Shown: positions 3,935-6,141 of the stretch, piece after piece
Position numbering within the stretch: the first letter of the stretch is position 1
How the letters are laid out: each line of letters starts with the position of its first letter
Assembly (NCBI GenBank): GCA_944392185.1
Contig: CALXVW010000043.1
Span: forward strand, 1-6,141
Source: an uncultured Alphaproteobacteria bacterium
GTDB lineage: Bacteria; Pseudomonadota; Alphaproteobacteria; RF32; CAG-239
Length of the DNA: 6,141 nt
Direction: 5' to 3'
The notes under the pieces: generated by a model
What the model saw: only the letters and a program-made list of their open reading frames with translations
What the model was told of the DNA's origin: nothing
Database searches by the model: none
Made by a program: the position numbers and the translations under genes

Positions 3935-5542
3935 ATGAAAATCGTTGTTATCGGCGGGGGTGCCGGAGGCGCCAGTTTTGCCGCCAGAATGAGAAGGCTT
4001 GATGAAAAAGCAGAAATCACCATTTTGGAAAAAACTGAGGAGACTTCTATTGCCAGTTGCGGGTTGCCATACTTTATCGGCGGTGTCATTGATAATCGCG
4101 ATGATATGCAAGTGGCTAAGCCTGCCTTTCTAAAACAACTTTTTAATATTGATGTCAAACTCAACTCACCGGTGAGCGAGATTAATCCCGAGAAAAAAAT
4201 CGTTATCACCAATAATGGCGATGTTTATCCTTATGATAAGCTTGTTTTGGCAACCGGGGCAAAGCCTTTTGTGCCAGCCATTGATGGAATAGAAAATCTG
4301 CCGCATTTTGTGGTGAAAAATCTTGCTGATGCCGATGCCATTAAGGCTTTTATTGCTCAAAATAAGCCTAAAAATGCTGTGGTTGTCGGTGGTGGGTTTA
4401 TCGGCGTTGAGGTGGCTGAAAACTTATGCCATTTGGGGATTAAGACATCTTTGGTGGAGATGGCACCACAGGTGTTGATGCCGCTTGATGAAGATATGGC
4501 CGCCCTCATTCACAAAGAGATGAAACGCAATGACCTTTCTCTTTATCTTTCTGATGGTTTGCAAAGTGTTGCCGGGGATGGTGTTGTTCTTACCTCTGGC
4601 AAAAAGGTTGCTGCTGACATGCTGATTTTGGCAATCGGGGTTAGGCCGGAAACAGAATTAGCTAAAAAATCCGGCATCACCTTGACCGAGAAGGGCGCTG
4701 TTGTTACCAATGAATATATGCAAACCAACTATCCCGATATCTATGCCTGCGGCGACAGTGTGACTGTCAAAGATTTTGTTTCCGGTCAACCGACTGTGAT
4801 TGCTTTGGCGGGGCCGGCCAACCGCCAGGGAAGGTTGATTGCCGACCATATTGCCGGAAATGAGCCTTATCCTTATACCGGTACGCAAGGCACCGGTATT
4901 GTTAAAGTTTTTGAGCTCACGGCGGCATTTACCGGACAAAATGAAAAAAGCCTCAAAAAAGCCTCCGTTCCTTATGAAAAAATGCTCATCTTGGGAAATT
5001 CTCATGCCGGTTATTATCCGGGAGCAGAAACTTTGGTCTTGAAAGTTCTCTATGGCAAAGACGGAAAAATCTTTGGCGCGCAGGCTGTGGGCAAACAGGG
5101 CGTGGATAAGCGCATAGATGTTATTGCCACAATTATGCGTCTTGGCGGAACAACAGCTGATTTGCGCGATGCCGAGCTTTGCTATGCTCCGCCGTATTCG
5201 GGGGCCAAAGATCCAATTAACCTTATCGGTATGGCGATTGAAAATGTTCGCCAAGGCCTTGTTGAGCCATATTTTGGGCTTGATTTTAGCAATATGTTGG
5301 TTTTGGATGTGCGTCCGCAGGCTGTTTATGAAAAAGAACACATTGAAGGCGCCATCAACATTCCGGCCGGGCAAATCAGAGCCAGACTGGCCGAGCTCCC
5401 TCAAAACAAACCGATTATGGTTCATTGTTTTAAGGGCTATACCAGCTATGTGGTGGCAAGAATATTGATGCAAAACGGCTTTGACAATGTTTTAAGCTAT
5501 GCCGGCGGGTGGAATTTTTATAAAAGTTTAAAACAGGACTAA
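3935..5542 (+). CDS. CoA-disulfide reductase-type flavoprotein with C-terminal rhodanese domain
   Basis: A 535-residue FAD-dependent pyridine-nucleotide disulfide oxidoreductase fused to a rhodanese, the CoADR-RHD layout. FAD-binding GGGAGG is at 7-12. The single redox Cys42 lies in S-I-A-S-C-G-L-P-Y, the hallmark of CoA-disulfide reductase and related NADH oxidase/persulfide reductases. ATGAKP is at 106-111. The NAD-binding GGGFIGVE is at 152-159, with Glu175 ending the next strand, suggesting NADH preference. The second FAD motif IYACGDS is at 269-275. The dimerisation domain covers about 320-440; its Tyr361 and Tyr421 (in CYAPPYS) correspond to the tyrosines near CoA in the S. aureus enzyme. 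The rhodanese domain runs from about 454 (LDVR) with active-site loop HCFKGYTS and Cys498. Family roles are NADH-dependent reduction of CoA disulfide, CoA persulfide or polysulfide; which applies is not decidable here. AGGAG (3923-3927) precedes the ATG by seven bases. The ferritin-VIT1 gene follows after 15 bases. Confidence 0.93.
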   Translation: MKIVVIGGGAGGASFAARMRRLDEKAEITILEKTEETSIASCGLPYFIGGVIDNRDDMQVAKPAFLKQLFNIDVKLNSPVSEINPEKKIVITNNGDVYPYDKLVLATGAKPFVPAIDGIENLPHFVVKNLADADAIKAFIAQNKPKNAVVVGGGFIGVEVAENLCHLGIKTSLVEMAPQVLMPLDEDMAALIHKEMKRNDLSLYLSDGLQSVAGDGVVLTSGKKVAADMLILAIGVRPETELAKKSGITLTEKGAVVTNEYMQTNYPDIYACGDSVTVKDFVSGQPTVIALAGPANRQGRLIADHIAGNEPYPYTGTQGTGIVKVFELTAAFTGQNEKSLKKASVPYEKMLILGNSHAGYYPGAETLVLKVLYGKDGKIFGAQAVGKQGVDKRIDVIATIMRLGGTTADLRDAELCYAPPYSGAKDPINLIGMAIENVRQGLVEPYFGLDFSNMLVLDVRPQAVYEKEHIEGAINIPAGQIRARLAELPQNKPIMVHCFKGYTSYVVARILMQNGFDNVLSYAGGWNFYKSLKQD

Positions 5543-5557
5543 AAGGAGATTTTTATT

Positions 5558-6141
5558 ATGTCTTATTCTCTGAATGCTCAAAAATTGATGCTTGAATTTC
5601 AGCAAGATGAGCTCAACAGCTCTCTGATTTATGGTCATTTTGCCAAAATGGTAAAAGATGAGAAAAATAAAAAAGTATTATTGCAAATTGCTCAAGATGA
5701 GGCTCACCACGCTGCTATTTGGAAGCACTATACTCAAGCTGCATGAATATGAAGGGATTAACGGCTTGCAACAGCTCAAAAAAGAAATCCCCGAGGTATC
5801 AGCCATTATTGAAGATGAAAAAAAGCATGAGGCAGAGCTGATTGGAATGCTTGATGAAGATCGGCTAAACTATGTCGGTGCAATGGTGTTGGGGTTAAAC
5901 GATGCCCTTGTTGAACTAACAGGAACCATTGCCGGGCTGACTTTTGTTTTGGCCAACACCACCATGATTGCTTTGGCCGGAATTATTACCGGTATTGCCG
6001 CAACCCTATCTATGGCGGCATCAAACTATTTGGCCGAGAGGGCAGATGGTAATCCACACGCCGTAAAAGCCAGTATCTATACCGGGTTGACTTATCTCTT
6101 TACGGTTATCTTTTTGGTTTTTCCGTATCTTATCTTTCCGG
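5558..6141 (+). pseudogene. ferritin-like/VIT1 (MbfA-type) metal transporter, frameshifted and internally deleted, 3' end cut by window
   Basis: The start is well formed: AGGAG (5544-5548) nine bases before ATG 5558. The first 62 codons give ferritin-like helices 1 and 2, with probable iron ligands Glu18 and the E-A-H-H pair Glu48/His51, then stop at TGA 5744-5746. The second half continues in another frame from about 5736 to the window end: a helix with E-D-E-K-K-H (an ExxH ligand pair), then the VIT1/CCC1 transporter signatures GLNDALVELTGTIAGLTF and ITGIAATLSMAASNYLAER, and a third hydrophobic segment. In intact relatives about 25-35 residues join K-x-Y-T to K-L-x-E; here K-H-Y-T-Q abuts K-L-H-E-Y-E, so that linker and the start of helix 3 appear lost with a frame change. 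Intact proteins oxidise or bind iron through the cytosolic domain and export or sequester Fe/Mn through the membrane part. An ATG at 5697 opens the second frame but has no ribosome site. A sequencing or assembly error is the main alternative. Confidence 0.8.

Noticed and set aside
4658..5473. Long (271-codon) minus-strand frame
   Set aside because: It lies wholly antisense to the reductase-rhodanese gene, whose motifs are all intact; a shadow frame.
5733..5740. Programmed +1 frameshift joining the two ferritin-VIT1 halves
   Set aside because: A shift alone would not restore the roughly 25-35 missing residues between the ferritin helices, and no recognised slippery or stop-codon context is present.
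5743..5842. ATG overlapping the TGA of the ferritin-like half (ATGA), suggesting translational coupling
   Set aside because: This ATG is in a third frame that stops after about 33 codons and does not encode the VIT1 part.

Overview
The window looks like chromosomal DNA from a moderately low-GC alphaproteobacterium (by eye around 45% GC). The main evidence is the first gene, an RpoD with alphaproteobacterial features: an N-K-A-L-P-S region 1.1 remnant, a long acidic non-conserved insert, and typical regions 2 to 4. A host- or gut-associated uncultured lineage would fit, but that is inference.

Layout. Positions 1-1946 hold the 3' ~92% of rpoD, closed by a clear intrinsic terminator. Positions 1980-2717 contain no convincing protein gene. 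They hold a tRNA with anticodon CAT, probably tRNA-Ile2 (lysidine type), inside an unusual repeat landscape. A degenerate copy of the leader and 5' third of the tRNA lies 243 bases upstream. A copy of the tRNA 3' end and its terminator lies 257 bases downstream. Two diverged members of one hairpin-rich repeat family fill the gaps. A GtrA-family membrane protein gene (minus strand, 2716-3210) runs convergently into the second terminator copy. Divergent from it is a conserved protein of unknown function (3327-3821).

A probable two-gene operon follows. Positions 3935-5542 encode a complete FAD/NAD-dependent CoA-disulfide-reductase-type enzyme with a C-terminal rhodanese domain. Fifteen bases later a ferritin-like/VIT1 (MbfA-type) membrane iron or manganese protein begins. 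This last gene appears broken: the ferritin-like half stops at 5746, the matching second half continues in another frame, and the linker region between them seems to be missing. It runs off the window end.

How the genes relate. RpoD and the tRNA are housekeeping genes. The reductase-rhodanese enzyme (thiol/persulfide redox) and the ferritin-VIT1 gene (metal sequestration or export) form a plausible redox/metal stress unit, its second member probably inactivated in this sequence. The most unusual part is the tRNA neighbourhood. The two repeat copies keep hairpins at matching positions although the arm sequences differ, which suggests selection for structure or a small structured mobile element associated with this tRNA.
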